Both the position numbers and the translations under genes were made by a program. From the NCBI GenBank assembly GCA_947685225.1, contig CANTUV010000026.1, forward strand, positions 59,233,501 through 59,297,500: DNA of 64,000 nt. Reading direction: 5' to 3'. Position 1 is the first letter of the stretch; each line of letters starts with the position of its first letter. The DNA is from Garcia nutans (taxonomy: Eukaryota; Streptophyta; Magnoliopsida; Malpighiales; Euphorbiaceae). Positions 1 to 12,571 of the stretch are shown piece by piece. Under the pieces are notes generated by a model. It saw nothing but the letters and a program-made list of their open reading frames with translations, made no database searches and had not been told where the DNA came from.

Positions 1-199
1 GCAAGACATCGATAATTGAATAGTTTTCCCTGAGTAAGCTTGTGAGCACTCCACATGCAAATCTGAGGACACAGATGTCTATAGCTGGATGAATCTGCTA
101 TGATCATGGCTTTAGAGGCTATACTATTAATACCAGTGTTGCTACTGCCATAGCAACATTGATAAGTTCAACCTATTTAACGATTGACTAATGTTGCAG

Positions 200-1101
200 C
201 TCTGATGAGTACTCATGGAGGAAGGCGACTGAATTGCTTGTGGAAGTTGCAAGTCATGGCGAGGATACTGGCTTCGAGGTTCCTTGCCTAATCGTTGGAG
301 CTAAAGATGATCTAAATTCATTTCCAATGGCAATACAAGAATCTACAAGGGTACTAACTCTCCTCATTGACACTATAATATCATGGAGTTGGAAAGCAGT
401 CGCTTTATCAACTGCTTGACAATATTGTTTCACACATAAAAAGTGCAGTTTTTTTTATGTAACACTTTTATGGACTTAGATTGTTTTATCATGGATGCTA
501 CACTAATAGCAGTCTATGTTTGTATAGGCCTTGTTATTGATGGCAAGCATGCTATTAAGAACACTTCATAATTTTATTACAGCTTCTTTTTATGGTGGAC
601 TGAAGCATTTATTGTAATATCCATGTTCATTGCAATATTTGGCTCTTGTAGGTTACTCAGGATATGGGAACAGAGGCACCTATTCCTATCAGTGCTAAGA
701 TGGGTGATACCAATAATGTCTTCCGTAGGATTGTTAATGCAGCAGAACACCCTCATTTGAGCATTCCTGAAACAGAAGCAGGGAGAAGTCGCAAGCAATA
801 TCATCGACTCATCAATCGCTCTCTCATGTTTGTTTCAGGTATGTTGATCTTCTGGGCTTCTAGCACTATCAACTACAGAACTTTGCTGGGTTTTGGAGGA
901 CTTGCTCACTCTGGGATTTGGAATTTTCTTTTTCTATTCTTCTATTGTTTAATTATTTATTCTCAGATTTATAAATAAATAACTTTTCCATCATCTACCA
1001 TGTTAATGGTATGCTTCATTGTTGTAGTTGGAGCTGCAGTGGCCATTGTCGGGCTGGCAGCTTACAGAGTCTATGCTGCAAGGAAAAATACATCTGGCTG
1101 A
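200..1101 (+). CDS. MIRO1: Mitochondrial Rho GTPase (MIRO), 3' end only
   Basis: Three terminal exons are visible: 200-350, 652-838 and 1028-1101 (TGA). All have GT-AG borders and the phases agree. The translation (about 136 residues) contains VPCLIVGAKDDL, the G4-like motif of the second GTPase domain, then SAKMGDTNNVFRRI, and ends in a hydrophobic segment (VGAAVAIVGLAAYRVY) followed by a short basic tail. That is the tail anchor that holds MIRO proteins in the outer mitochondrial membrane, where they act in mitochondrial morphology and movement and in ER contact. The first GTPase domain and the EF hands lie upstream of the window. Bases 1-199 read as intron. The family is clear; which Arabidopsis paralogue it matches (MIRO1, 2 or 3) cannot be decided from this fragment. 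Confidence 0.9.
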
Positions 1102-2272
1102 AGAATCAAGTTATGTATGGCCTCATTGACTTGGAAGTTGATCTGTCAGTTGATGTTTCCCGCCTGTAGAGAATTTGCATTTTGTCCTGATGCCCTTTTA
1201 GTATTTTATATGCAACATTTTTTGGCGTCAGGATTTTAACAGTTTGAATGGGAGAGTTTCACTTCACCAGTTGGAATGTATTGTTGACCTATGTACCATG
1301 CGATTAGTTATTGTGCAGGGCTTGTGCAATAATAATAATAAAAAAATTGGTATGAACTTCTCTTAGCGACATTGATATAGTTGTGGGTGGAATCTGTGGA
1401 GAATGGATTGTATTGGTGCAAGTTTTTGGTACGGCCATTAATCTTTTCCCTTAATGTAAACATATTAATGATGTCATATGGCACCGATTAAAAAAACTTG
1501 GTTATCCTTGGAATGAATTTTAAAGGTGATAAGATTTATTGTTTAAAATAATTAAAAAGTCCATAAAAATAAGTATTTTCTATTTTATCCTTATAAATTC
1601 ATATTTAATTTAATTATAATTATTTTGAATTTTTAATAATGAATTTTAGTTTTCAAATGATAGCCACTTTATCACCCATAACCATTGTTGTTAAGATAAG
1701 AATGACGATGTTAACCTACTTGAATAAATGCCAAGCAGAGGATACCTGAGTCTTTCTAATACTATGTAAATTCCAAGTAAGGTCATGAACGTGCCTGCAA
1801 ATTATTATTGGAAAAAAGTCTACTGATTTTGAACCTCTAGTATTTCTCCTATATTTCTTGGCAGGACACCAAGTTCCCTTGCGCTTAAGCTATTTGTTAG
1901 TCATGTTGTGCAAAATTTTCCTAGTTAATGTCTCATATCATTTATACCATTCACTTAGAATCAAGATGATAAAAAAAGGAAAAAAGAAAAAAGATGCTAT
2001 AAAAGAGGAGTGATGAGGTTATACAGATTTTGTTCTAATGATGCAGATATGCAATAAAATGGGAAGGCTTATAGATTTGTTCTCTGCTCGAAATGTATGA
2101 GGTGTGTGTAATGTGACAGTACTGGTGTCAAGTTAGAATTTTTGGTTTTTTTTTTCTCTTTGTTTTTCAGTCTAAATTCATGTCCATATCATATAAGTAT
2201 TGCAGGATGTAGAGACTAAGAGACATTAACATAAGCAGCAATAGCAGCTGGATGGATGAGAATTGCCTTTCA
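1102..2272. other. Spacer between MIRO and cyclin 3' ends
   Basis: This stretch holds the MIRO 3' UTR and, at its right end, the 3' UTR of the convergent cyclin gene. An AATAATAATAATAAAA stretch near 1328 may serve polyadenylation. I see no coding exon, RNA gene or repeat. Confidence 0.5.
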
Positions 2273-3468
2273 TTATATGGCCCTGCGGCTGTAACCTGCA
2301 AAGGTGGTGGATGTATTTTGATTGTCACTTCTGTTTTGCCATTCTCCTTTGGGAACATAGGCATGGATTGGCCTATCAATCTGGTTCTCTGCACCACATT
2401 CTCTTTCTAGTTTCAAACAGTAATTCCTAAAGCCTTCAACTGTTACTTGAAGTCTAAAATCCAAATTGAACAAGAATTTCATCTCCATTCTATTCATTTC
2501 TGCTGTGCTTACTCCTCCCACTTTTGCATAGTATGCATTGTTATAGCACCTGCATATTGAGTACATATGTTTATCAAAAAAATACTTGCAATTATGCTCT
2601 GTTTATTTAATGTGGGGTTTAAAGATTGAACACATTCTATCAAGGAATGGAGTGTAGTTTGTGATTTGTCATGGAATTAGAAGTTAAAACAAAGATATAA
2701 GGCATCCGAGGATAGTGTATTATTAGGCTTATTCATTTAAGAAGATGTTATGATACTTGGCCAAGGCACGAAGCTTTCCACATTAAAAGTATGAGATTTC
2801 AATACGGGATTTATATAAATTTTCCAAACTCTTAAATTAGTTTTTGGGATGTGGTTATCTCAAAATTCATAGCAATTTGTACCAAAGCTAATTCCCATAC
2901 ACTGGCAATTCGAGACTTTAGAAGAAAAGAAAGTTCATCTGAAAAGGCAAGAATAGTTCAAAATCAAGAAAAGAGGCCATTACAGATTGGACAAACAACA
3001 CATCTCTTTTGCAAACTGAAAAAAATGAAAAAAAAATAAAAAGACAGTTTAGACATAAGCATTTTTGGGTTTTATTAGTTCATCATCATCCAAAAATTTT
3101 GCAGCTATCATGATGCTTGTGATAAGAAGACGATGCACATTAAGGTAAGAAAGATAAGCATCCATTCGATGAAGAAATCTCTCTATGTATATGTAAGCAA
3201 CAGTGCAACAAGAAGTGCTGCACTTTGAATACTTAAAGACACGTTCAATATATTGTCTAATGCTCAAGGAAGGTGATCTTGATCCATGGAAGACTGTAAT
3301 AACATCTTTCTTTCTTGTTCCTTGAACTAACAATCTTTCATTCTTTTGAATAGACTTCTCTAGAACAGATGCAAATAGCAGCAGAACTCGAGGAATTCCA
3401 GAAACTCTTCCACCAGATTCATGTAAGCCTAAAGCTGAATATAGTTCTGATTCAGCTACACTTCCCAT
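2273..3468 (-). CDS. U/P-type cyclin, splice donor apparently lost
   Basis: Two exons on the minus strand. Exon 1 starts at ATG 3468 (MGSVAESELYSALGL, the usual family start) and runs to about 3082. Exon 2 is 2549-2273 (TAA). Together they give one cyclin box: SIQKNERLL, QYIERVFKYSKCS, IYIERFLHR, LNVHRLLITSIMIAAKFLDD, then YNNAYYAKVGGVSTAEMNRME and FLFNLDFRLQVTVEGFRNYC. Length (about 220 aa) suits U/P-type cyclins, which partner CDKA-type kinases. The acceptor of exon 2 (ATGCAG before GTGC) is normal and needs a phase-2 donor, but the expected site near 3082-3085 reads GATGATGATGAACTAA with no GT. Restoring one G before TGAACT would give a perfect donor. The gene is therefore mis-spliced, decayed, or carries a one-base assembly error. 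A U2/U3/U4 subgroup is not assigned. Confidence 0.8.
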
Positions 3469-6400
3469 AAACATAACTACGAACTTGCTGCTAGGCAAAT
3501 GAAAACTCCCTGATCGTCATCATCTAGATATTGTGAAATTATTTATAGCTATTTTACATGTAAGATTATCATATATTGCAGCAGATACATATAAAGTTGC
3601 TTTCTGAAATTTATTCCTTTCTTTATAATAAAGTCAATATATTGGAGCATACTAATCTGAGCTTAGAAATTAAAGAATTTTATCCCCTAGTGGAAGAATT
3701 ATTCAATCCTTTGCATTGCACTAAAAAAAGTTTCCTTTACTTTTTAGCCATAATTTAACCGCATATATAGAGAGAAATAATTTAACAATAAATGCATATT
3801 TTATTAGATAATATGTTCAGAATAGATTATTTTTTCCTGTATGTATCAATGAACCTATGTTGCACGAAAAAGTTAATTTTTAAATTGTTAAATTTTCTAC
3901 CCTTTAATTTCCTATTTTATAATTTCATATATAATAAGAAAATGTTATTGCATGTTTTACATAGAGCGAATTAACGAATGTAATATTATATATATGTAAT
4001 AAGGTTCTTGGAAAATTATTAGAGCCTTAATCTTGATTCTTGATGGATATTAATGGACAGTTATTAATCCATCATTGACCAAAAAACAAAGAGATTTAGT
4101 CCTAATAAAATTAAAGATTTGGGTTGAAGCTTGTAAGAATGATGGAATACATGTTGTTGGCCATATTGTTTTCATTCAATTTTAATGTTTTGAAAATTGG
4201 TTTAGAAATAGACTACTCACCCAATGTGGATGACATAGTATACCAACTTGAGTGGTGGTTGCGTGTCATTGTTTCTTATTATAGTAAATTAAAATTTAAA
4301 AAAAATTTCAATATATTATTAAGTCAATAAAATTATATTATTATTAAGAATCTTTTAGATTATTCCCTTTAATATTTTTCCTACATTTATATATCATGAC
4401 ATTTCACCATCTTATATATTATTCCGTACACAAGGAAATATTTATAAGATTAAATATTGTGTTTGAGACAAAAAAAAAATATTCTTGGAAATATTTATAA
4501 GATTAAATATTGTGTTTGAGACAAAAAAAAATATTATTCAATTTTATTCCATTTGCAATTGAGATTTAATTATAGTTAAAATTTTATATTCAATGTCTTA
4601 TAGTTTAACATATGTATATATATTTTTTAAATTATGTATAATCCCCATCAAATGAAATTTATAACTTTATATTTTTTAAAATTTATTTACTTATTAAATG
4701 AATTTTAATAAAAGTTGATTTTAATGTAATCAATTATTTATTTATTATACAATCCATATGTTGTTCTAATAAAAAAAAATATAATATATATCCATAATAC
4801 TTTAATTCAATGGGTAATGTCAAAATTTACGTTTATACAGCATTATTTGAAAGAGAAAATTATATTATATGTCATTTTTTATTATTTATTTTAAAAATAT
4901 CTTATAATTTTTATATATAAAAAATATTTTAAATATGTATCTCTGAAAATGGGATATATATTTTTAGTTTATTAGATATATACTCTTGGAAGGATTATTT
5001 TTAAAATTAAAAAATAAAAAATAAATATTTTTATAAAAACATTCTATTTAAAAATTTACTAATAATATAAATGTGAGACTATAAGATAAAAAATATAAGG
5101 TTTTTTATAAAAATATAAAAATAATTAAAAATAATTTTAAATTTAACATATTTATAAATTATTTATCAAAATATCATAATTTAAAAAATATTAAAATGAG
5201 TTATAAGAAAATTATTAAAATATTGCTGATAAAAAATATAAATTTAAAAAAATATGATGAAAAATTTTATTTTTTTAAATATATATAATTTTTAATTTTT
5301 TATAATTTAAAAAAAAATACCACCATCTTTTATAATTTTTTTTTATTTTTGCTAAAGTTATTTTAGTTATTTTATAATAGACTCATAATAAACTATATAA
5401 ATTTATAAATTTATAATAAACGTATAAAATAAACTTATGATAAACTATGTAAATTTGATATTTTTATGAAAAATTTATAAATTCTGATAATTTTATATTT
5501 TAAAAAATATGATAAATTTAAAAAAAATTTTATTTTTTTTTTGTATTTTTGTAAAGGTTCCACATATATATACATAGGCCCAACCCAAGATTCTAATTTT
5601 GGCCCAACGTGACTTTAACTAAATTTATAATGAATGGTTTATGTGAGCCATGAGTAGAAGAGACGTGCCTATCCTTTAATTTAATTTAATAAAATTATAA
5701 AGAACTAAAATAATAATTAAAAAAATCTTGATGATTATGTGGCCTTCAATAGGTAGCATTTTAATAATTTTTTAAAAATTAATTTTCTAGTAATTCTAAT
5801 ATTTTCTGTTTAGGGAATAATGTTTGGATTACCAGATATATTATTGAATTTTCATACAATGAAAATGACATTCCATGATTGTCAACTACTAAATAGATAG
5901 CACATATACTTTCGTGTCTTATTAGGTTACAAATAATGTCTATATATATACCCACGCAATTATTAGTACGTGCATTTCACTACCACCCACAAAAGAATTA
6001 TAATATATATATATATATTAAAAATTGTTATCAGTCCCATTCCCATCATATTATATTTCAATTTCAGACAATTAAATAAAAATAAATAATTATTTCAATT
6101 TTAATTTCAATTCTAAAATTTCAATCAATTCAATGATTATCTAAAAAATATATTTAAAGAATAATAATTAAATAAATTATTATATTTTTTAATAAAATTC
6201 ATAATCATTAATCATTATTTTTATTGATGTACTTTGTTATTATATAATATTTGAAATGAAACAAATACATTAATTTATATTTATAATTTTAGCAAAAGAA
6301 GAGAATTATGGGTGTGAAGTTATGAACATATGCGAATTTCAAAATGTAATTAAATAATTGTTTAGATAATTAGATATTAATGACAAATAAAACTTAAATT

Positions 6401-6999
6401 ATAAATATAAAACTATAATTATCATTGTTCTCTTAATAATAAATATAAATAACAATCTCTTGTAAATTGTAAAATCATATCTTTAATGTGATTGCTTTTT
6501 TTTTCTTTTTTCTATTAGTAGATTAATTAAAATATTTTGATATTGTATTTTAAAAACACGAGAATTGCAATAGTTAAATTTATTGTAGCTTAAAAGATTT
6601 AATTTTAAAAATTTTTCTTTTATAATATTAACTTTTTATTTACTCTAATTAGTTTTTCTTTATAAATTTAGATAAATTTTTTTTATTTTTATGGACAATA
6701 ATTAAGTTATTAAATAAATTATTTGCCATATAATGGTATACGCATTTCTCATTAATTTTTTTCTTCTATTATAATATATCATATTATAATAATTTGCATT
6801 ATATGACATATTTCAAAACACGCTCTTTTTGTTAATTAAATAGGCGCGTGAGTTTACTGATTGAAATCGGCGTGCGGCCATGCACATCGTCATCCTTCTT
6901 ATTACTACCAAACCAAAAACCGTTTAATTTTCTCTTCTCATTTCATTTTGAAATATTTATGAGTTTTAATCTTCAAAATCCATTGATTTTCCCTTAAAA
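3469..6999. repeat. AT-rich spacer with a 53-bp tandem repeat
   Basis: About 3.5 kb of very AT-rich sequence. Short open frames here (for example 3576-3758 and 4124-4330) are low-complexity and match no family I know. A direct repeat of about 50 bp, starting GGAAATATTTATAAG, occurs at about 4434-4483 and 4487-4535 and differs mainly in the length of an A-run. The last 150 bases are less AT-biased and probably hold the promoter of the next gene. No RNA gene seen. Confidence 0.6.
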
Positions 7000-9572
7000 A
7001 TGCACAACCAAAACAGAAATTTGAAGCTCAGTCAAGCTTTAATAATGGCGTCTTCAAGGCCCAACAGATCATCTCGAACACTCTTCACTATATCTCTCTT
7101 GTTATTCTCTTTATCCTTAACATTCTTAGCTTTGACTTTCAAGGCTAAGCCTTATAATTACACTGCTAAACCTTCTTCAATCAATCCTGCAAATGACTGG
7201 TTCGATATTATTTCTAAAAAGATCAATACCCAGAAGATCAAAATTGGTTTAGTTAACATAGAAGACGATATGAAGTTCATGTATGATACAGTTGGATTAG
7301 TTGAAACAGTTTCTGTTGACTTTCAGAGTGTATCAAGCGTCAAAAAATGGAAAGACTTTTTCCCAGAATGGATAGATGAAGAGCAAAAGTGGGGAACACC
7401 CCATGCCAAGACTGGAAGATTACGGTGGCTTGGATGTTATTATGGCCAGAGTTCCTTGTGGCAGTGGTGGTGGTGGTAATGAGAAGAAGGGGATAAGAGA
7501 TGTGTTTAGGTTGCAAGTGAATTTGGTGGTGGCTAATCTTGCGGTGGAGAATGGGTGGCTGAAACCAAGCGGCGGTGAAGAACGGAAGGTGTATGTTGTG
7601 TTCATGGGAAGTTGTGGGCCGATGAAAGAGATTTTCAGATGTGATGATTTGTTGGCTCATATAGGTGATTGTTGGGTGTACAAGCCTGACTTGTGGAAAC
7701 TGAAGCAGAAGGTGTTAATGCCTCTTGGTTCATGCCAGATTGCTAATCCTGCATATGTTGAGACAGGTATATCTTAGTTTAATCACAATTTCCTTAATTG
7801 TTTTACATTTTAAAGGCGATTATATATCATTTTGGAAAAATGGGGTTGGTGGATCCTTTATGATGAATATATATATTTGGCTATCATTTGTGTTTTTGCT
7901 AATTAAGTTGCGATTAATTAGAGTATAAAATATTGAAAAAAAAAATAAAATCCCAATGCCAAAAAACACTAATCCGATTTTTCCGAATATGCATTATAAA
8001 TTGACTAAATCTGACCAAAATCCGTTTGTTTTGGTCGGATTCAAAACCTACACACCGTGTAGGATAGAATATTGAACCAAAAAAAATTATATAAATAACT
8101 TCTGGTTTGCTATTATGTATATATGTCGGTCTGATTTGCCTTTTTAAGCTATGATCTTGCTGAGATTTATGTAGCTCTGATTCTGAAAACCTGAATTTTG
8201 TGTCATTGACAAACCAAATTATAACATATGGCAATTCTGGCAAGACAAAAAAAAAAAGGCTTTCCATTTTTTCCATTTGGATTTTTCATTCAATGCTCCT
8301 CATTGTACATTAATTGAGAAGATTTTAGTACTCTTAGAAAGAATCAACACCGGCTTTTTCATTAGTATGCCAATCTGTTTAGTTCAATTACTTGCCATTA
8401 GCAATAAATAATTCGTAATACATTCAGACACAAATTAATAATAAGTGCATATTTTTTTTTAATAATAAACTTAAGATCCATTATCCTCTATTTCAAATTT
8501 GTATTAAAAAAAATAGCAATTAGCAGCTAATTCGATAAAATCCTGATGTGTAAAATAATTTTTGTGCACCAACTTTTATTTTTTTAAATTCATCTGATAT
8601 ATATTCACAGGTAAAGAAATTATTCACAGGTAAAGAAATTTGGAGATCTTATATGGGAAAATCAGCTTCTATAATGAGGCTAAACGACATCACAAATTAT
8701 CATCAAAGAGTTGCCTATGTGACAGTTCTTCATTCCTCAGAAGCTTATGTATGTGGTGCGATTGCATTGGCTCAAAGCATAATTCAGACAAACTCAACAA
8801 AAGACCTAGTCCTACTTCATGATTCATCAATAACTCCAAAATCTGTCAGAGGTTTAATAGCTGCCGGCTGGAAAACCATGTTAATCAAACCCATCAGAAG
8901 CCCATTTGCTAAAAAAGATTCATACAATGAGTGGAACTATAGCAAACTTAGAATCTGGCAATTAACAGATTATGATAAAATCATTTTCATAGATGCAGAC
9001 ATCGTTGTTCTTAAAAACATGGATAAGTTTTTTACTTATCCTCAATTATCAGCTTCTGGAAATGATCAGATGCTATTTAATTCTGGAATAATGGTGATAG
9101 AGCCATCAATGTGTTTATTCAAAGATTGATGTCAATAACTTCTAAGTTAGCTTCATATAATGGAGGAGATCAAGGGTTTCTTAATGAAGCATTTACATGG
9201 TGGCATAGATTGCCTTCAAAGCTTAATCAACTAAAGATATTCAAGAATCAAGAAGATTACAAAAACCACGAAATCCCAGATGATATTTTTACAATTCATT
9301 TGTTGGGTTTGAAGCCATGGATGTGTTATAAAGATTATGACTGTAATTGGGATATGGTGGATCGTCACATTTTTGCTAGTGATAAAGCTCATAAAAAATG
9401 GTGGCAAGTTTATGATGCTATGCCAAAGAAATTGCATGAGTTTTGTGGGTTAACTAAGCATATGGATGCAAGAATAAGAAAGTGGAGAGGCGTTGCAAAG
9501 AATTTAGACTTGGCTGATGGACATTGGAAGATCAATGCTAGAGATCCTAGACAACATCATTTTATTGACTGA
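7000..9572 (+). pseudogene. GUX/PGSIP-type GT8 glucuronosyltransferase with two frameshifts
   Basis: Exons 7000-7766 and 8630-9572. The product resembles the GUX4/GUX5 (PGSIP4/5) branch of plant glycogenin-like proteins, Golgi type II enzymes related to those that add glucuronic acid to xylan. Visible parts: an N-terminal membrane anchor (TLFTISLLLFSLSLTFLALTF), KKWKDFFPEWIDEE, PMPRLEDYGGLDVIMARVPC, AYVTVLHSSEAYVCGAIALA, the metal-binding DxD (FIDADIVVL), LFNSGIMVIEPSMC, YNGGDQGFLNEAF and a C-terminal RDPRQHHF. The frame is lost twice: one extra base between about 7380 and 7405, just before HPMPRL, and one missing base at about 9124-9128, after MCLFKD. Correcting both gives a normal-length protein of about 569 aa with an exact splice phase. 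Either a recent pseudogene or two sequencing errors. Confidence 0.85.
8602..8639 (+). repeat. 19-bp tandem duplication of the intron 3' splice site
   Basis: TATTCACAGGTAAAGAAAT occurs twice back to back (8602-8620 and 8621-8639). Each copy carries a CAG acceptor. Only the second acceptor (exon start 8630) gives ETGKEIWRSYMG in frame; use of the first adds a TAA stop after seven codons. Confidence 0.9.
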
Positions 9573-10254
9573 TAGATTTAATTAATTATTTCTATAAATT
9601 AATTTTTATGTATTTTCATAGCTTTAATTTGTTTTTTTGAATTTCATTTCATGATTAATTGAATCTTGATTAAGTCACCTTTCTTTTTTCTTTGATATTA
9701 TATAATATAGCTGTAATAATTGTTATGCTCAATGTATATATCATATTTATATTAATTGTTATGCTTAATTAATATTATTATTAACTTAATATTATTTATC
9801 TTAAATTTGAAATTTTTCAATAATGAAAATAATTGAATTGAAATTTTATTTTTATTATAACTTACATTATTAATTAATTAATTTAGTTTTATATTTTAAA
9901 TATATAATATTATACAATATGTGTAGAATTAATTATTTAATGTTGTTTAATTTCTCAATTCTAGGTTTTATTGTCCCCTTTTTTTTATTGACTTCATTTG
10001 GGAACAAAAAAATGTGTGAAAAAAAAACTGAACGTATATAAAACGACCCAGTTTCATTCCTCGCCTCTGTGTCTCATTTTACTACTTCTGGCATTGGATA
10101 TAAAAGAAACAAAAAAAAAATTGCAAATTTGACTGTAAATTTAAATGTAGTCAGTTGCATGTGAGAAGTGGAGAGATTTTCATTGAATTGAAACAGAGCA
10201 AATTCTATTTCTATATCCAAAATCTGAAGTTTTTTTTTAAACATCACATTGATC
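9573..10254. other. Spacer with probable promoter/5' UTR of the next gene
   Basis: AT-rich sequence holding the GT8 3' UTR and the upstream region of the gene starting at 10255. No other gene, RNA or repeat seen. Confidence 0.5.
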
Positions 10255-12571
10255 ATGGAAGGAGAAAGAGGCACAGTGATCAAATTACAGGTTTTTTTTT
10301 TAAATTCTTTTCAGGATTTTTCTATCTTCATCATCTTGATTGTTTTAGTTAATTCTTCTTGTTCTGTATATGAGTAATGCAGCCTTAAATTTAATTTAAT
10401 ATCATCAGAATTTAATATCACGATGCATTTGAAAATTCCTTTGATTTTACAGATTGAATGTAGTGTTTTTGGTTTAATTGTACTGAAAATCTTATTCTCA
10501 TTAGGATTACAATGCTGCGAATTTGAACTCAATGGTAGTGAAATCAACCATAAGAACATACAGTTAATTTTAGGTTTTGATACAGTAATTGAATCTTTCA
10601 TTTTGTTCAATTATGTTTTGTGTAACGTTTAGATTCACTATTCCAGCCAGAAATTGCATCACCCATCAATAATTACTGTCATGAGATGGAATTGGAAAAA
10701 AATGATTTTGAGAAGAATCTTCGTGCCTTGAGAAAATTGTATGGATTCCTGCATACCAGTGGAGAAGATCATTATGTAACTCAAATTAACCCTTTATTCT
10801 CATCAATTTTAGTCTGTTTATCATAATATCAGTTAATTTTTTTTTTCACATTTTTTGCTTGACTATGAACAATAGCAGATGGATGAAGAAACAAAACTCT
10901 TCTTGAAGAATCTCCTTGACTCTGCTAGAGACAACTTTTTACACACCCAGTTTAAGGTGTTTTTATTGGTTAATTAACTCTTTCATTTCTGAAATCAATT
11001 GTGTTATGAATTATATAATATAATCATTTACCCCTCTCTTGCAGGCAGTCTCAGAGAATATTTTTTCCTTGCCTAAACCTCAAGAAGACAGAATGAGACG
11101 ATGCTGTGTTTGTCAGCAAACGAATATCAAGTGCCAGAACTCTCCTAATAACAAGTACAGAAATGAAGAAAACGAAAAGGGTCTGCATTCTGAGAAGATT
11201 AGTAGGTGTTCGAGTTATGATGGTGTACATATTGATAAGAATTCGGTGGAAACATCAAATGATTTCAATAAACAAGTGTCTGATTCAATCCAAATGATGG
11301 AATCTTTGCAGCTATCTTCTGGTATTTTAGATCCAATAACAATTGATGGTTCTGTAGCTCCGTCAAAAACAGGAGCAATAACTAGTGAAGTTGATCATAC
11401 TGGTGAGACTAGTAAAAACAATAGGGAGATTGGGCAGAAGGGAAAGCTTCAAGCTGCCGAGAGTAGTCAGATTCTAATGAAAAAGAAAATAAGCTTGTGG
11501 AGAAGGGAAAGCTTTAAGCCATTTAACAGAGAAGCACCAGCAGCAGCAACTCTGTCCTATGTTCATGGATTACGAATCCCTCCAAGTCCTGAAATTTCTT
11601 TGAACCATACTGCAAAGATTAAGAAGTTGTCTAGTCGGATGACACGGGATGATTCAACATCTCATCAACTGGAGAAAAGCATTAGCAAATTGGGGAAATT
11701 TAGGCAACCTATGCAGCCTCAGTCAGAGGACTCCAGAACACACAATCATAATAAAGAAAAGGCTCAACTGCTTATGAAGCCAACACTACTAGATTATGAG
11801 TCTCCACGTTTGCGAAATGGCAGTAAGATCACCAAGAGGCCTTATGTGAGCCAGCAGCAGCAAACAAAACTGACATATCAGCAGGAATCAGACCACACAA
11901 CCATGTCAAGCTCTAGTTCTTCATATAGTTCGATAAGTAAGCCCCAGACAAGTTCTAGTACCAATACCAGTGACATTTCAAGGAGGCTTGAACATTTGCC
12001 ATCTGAAAGTAGTGTAGATAGCAGAAACTCAGGAAGTTACAGTAAAGTAAATTTAGGTCCTTCACATAAGATAAGTCCTGCCAGAATGCGCAACAGACCA
12101 ACTGTGAATAGAATAATTGGACGGCTGAGGAGGTTAAAGAACAAGTTAGGACTCATCTTTCATCATCACCACCACCACCACCACCACCACCACCACCATC
12201 ATCATCCTCGAGAAACTGAAAATAATGACCACACCATTTCAATGTGGAAGAATTTGCACAAGATTTTTCACCGCAAAGAGAAACACAAGGTTTGTGAGAA
12301 ACAAGCAGTTGCAAAAGTGAGAACATCAGTAGCCGGAAAGAATCAGGTTGGACAGTTTCAGACACTGGTGCAAGGGATGATGAAGCATGTTAGACATTCA
12401 AAGAAACCAAAACTGTCAAAGGGCAGAAGCAGAGTCCAGAAAGCCGACGATAAGCGTTGGTGCAACATGTTTCAGCCCCACCGTGGTGTTAAGATGGCCA
12501 ATAGAGGGCGTGTCAAACTCCAGTTTAACAGTCGCAAACCACAGCTAAGAGCAGCTAAGAGAATGTATTAG
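10255..12571 (+). CDS. Plant-specific basic protein with a 15-His tract, KOKOPELLI-like at best
   Basis: Four exons: 10255-10290, 10647-10775, 10879-10956 and 11045-12571 (TAG). All junctions are GT-AG and phase 0, giving 589 aa. The N-terminus holds a helical block (NDFEKNLRALRKLYGFLHTSGED, then MDEETKLFLKNLLDSARDNF). A long serine-, lysine- and arginine-rich region follows. Near the end is RIIGRLRRLKNKLGLIF followed by 15 consecutive histidines (12160-12204, CAT/CAC codons), then a basic tail (HSKKPKLSKGRSR). I know of no enzymatic motif. The layout recalls plant proteins annotated as KOKOPELLI-like, but that is recall, not proof. The basic, disordered composition suggests a nucleic-acid or protein-binding role. 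Reading frame and splice sites look intact. Confidence 0.75.
12160..12204 (+). repeat. CAY trinucleotide repeat encoding poly-His
   Basis: A run of 15 CAT/CAC codons inside the last exon of the preceding gene. Mixed codons suggest an older, partly stabilised microsatellite. The antisense reads as poly-Gly/Asp and is a shadow. Confidence 0.9.

Noticed and set aside
3576..4330. Small open frames in the AT-rich spacer
   Set aside because: Low complexity, no homology recognised, no splice or promoter context.
7376..7450. A tiny intron explaining the first GUX frame change
   Set aside because: No GT-AG pair of workable size lies between the two frames; a one-base insertion is simpler.
8653..9129. 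Independent short glycosyltransferase gene starting at ATG 8653
   Set aside because: The frame continues upstream to a good acceptor at 8630 and completes the first exon in phase.
12153..12365. Antisense glycine-rich protein
   Set aside because: It is the reverse complement of the His-tract codons.
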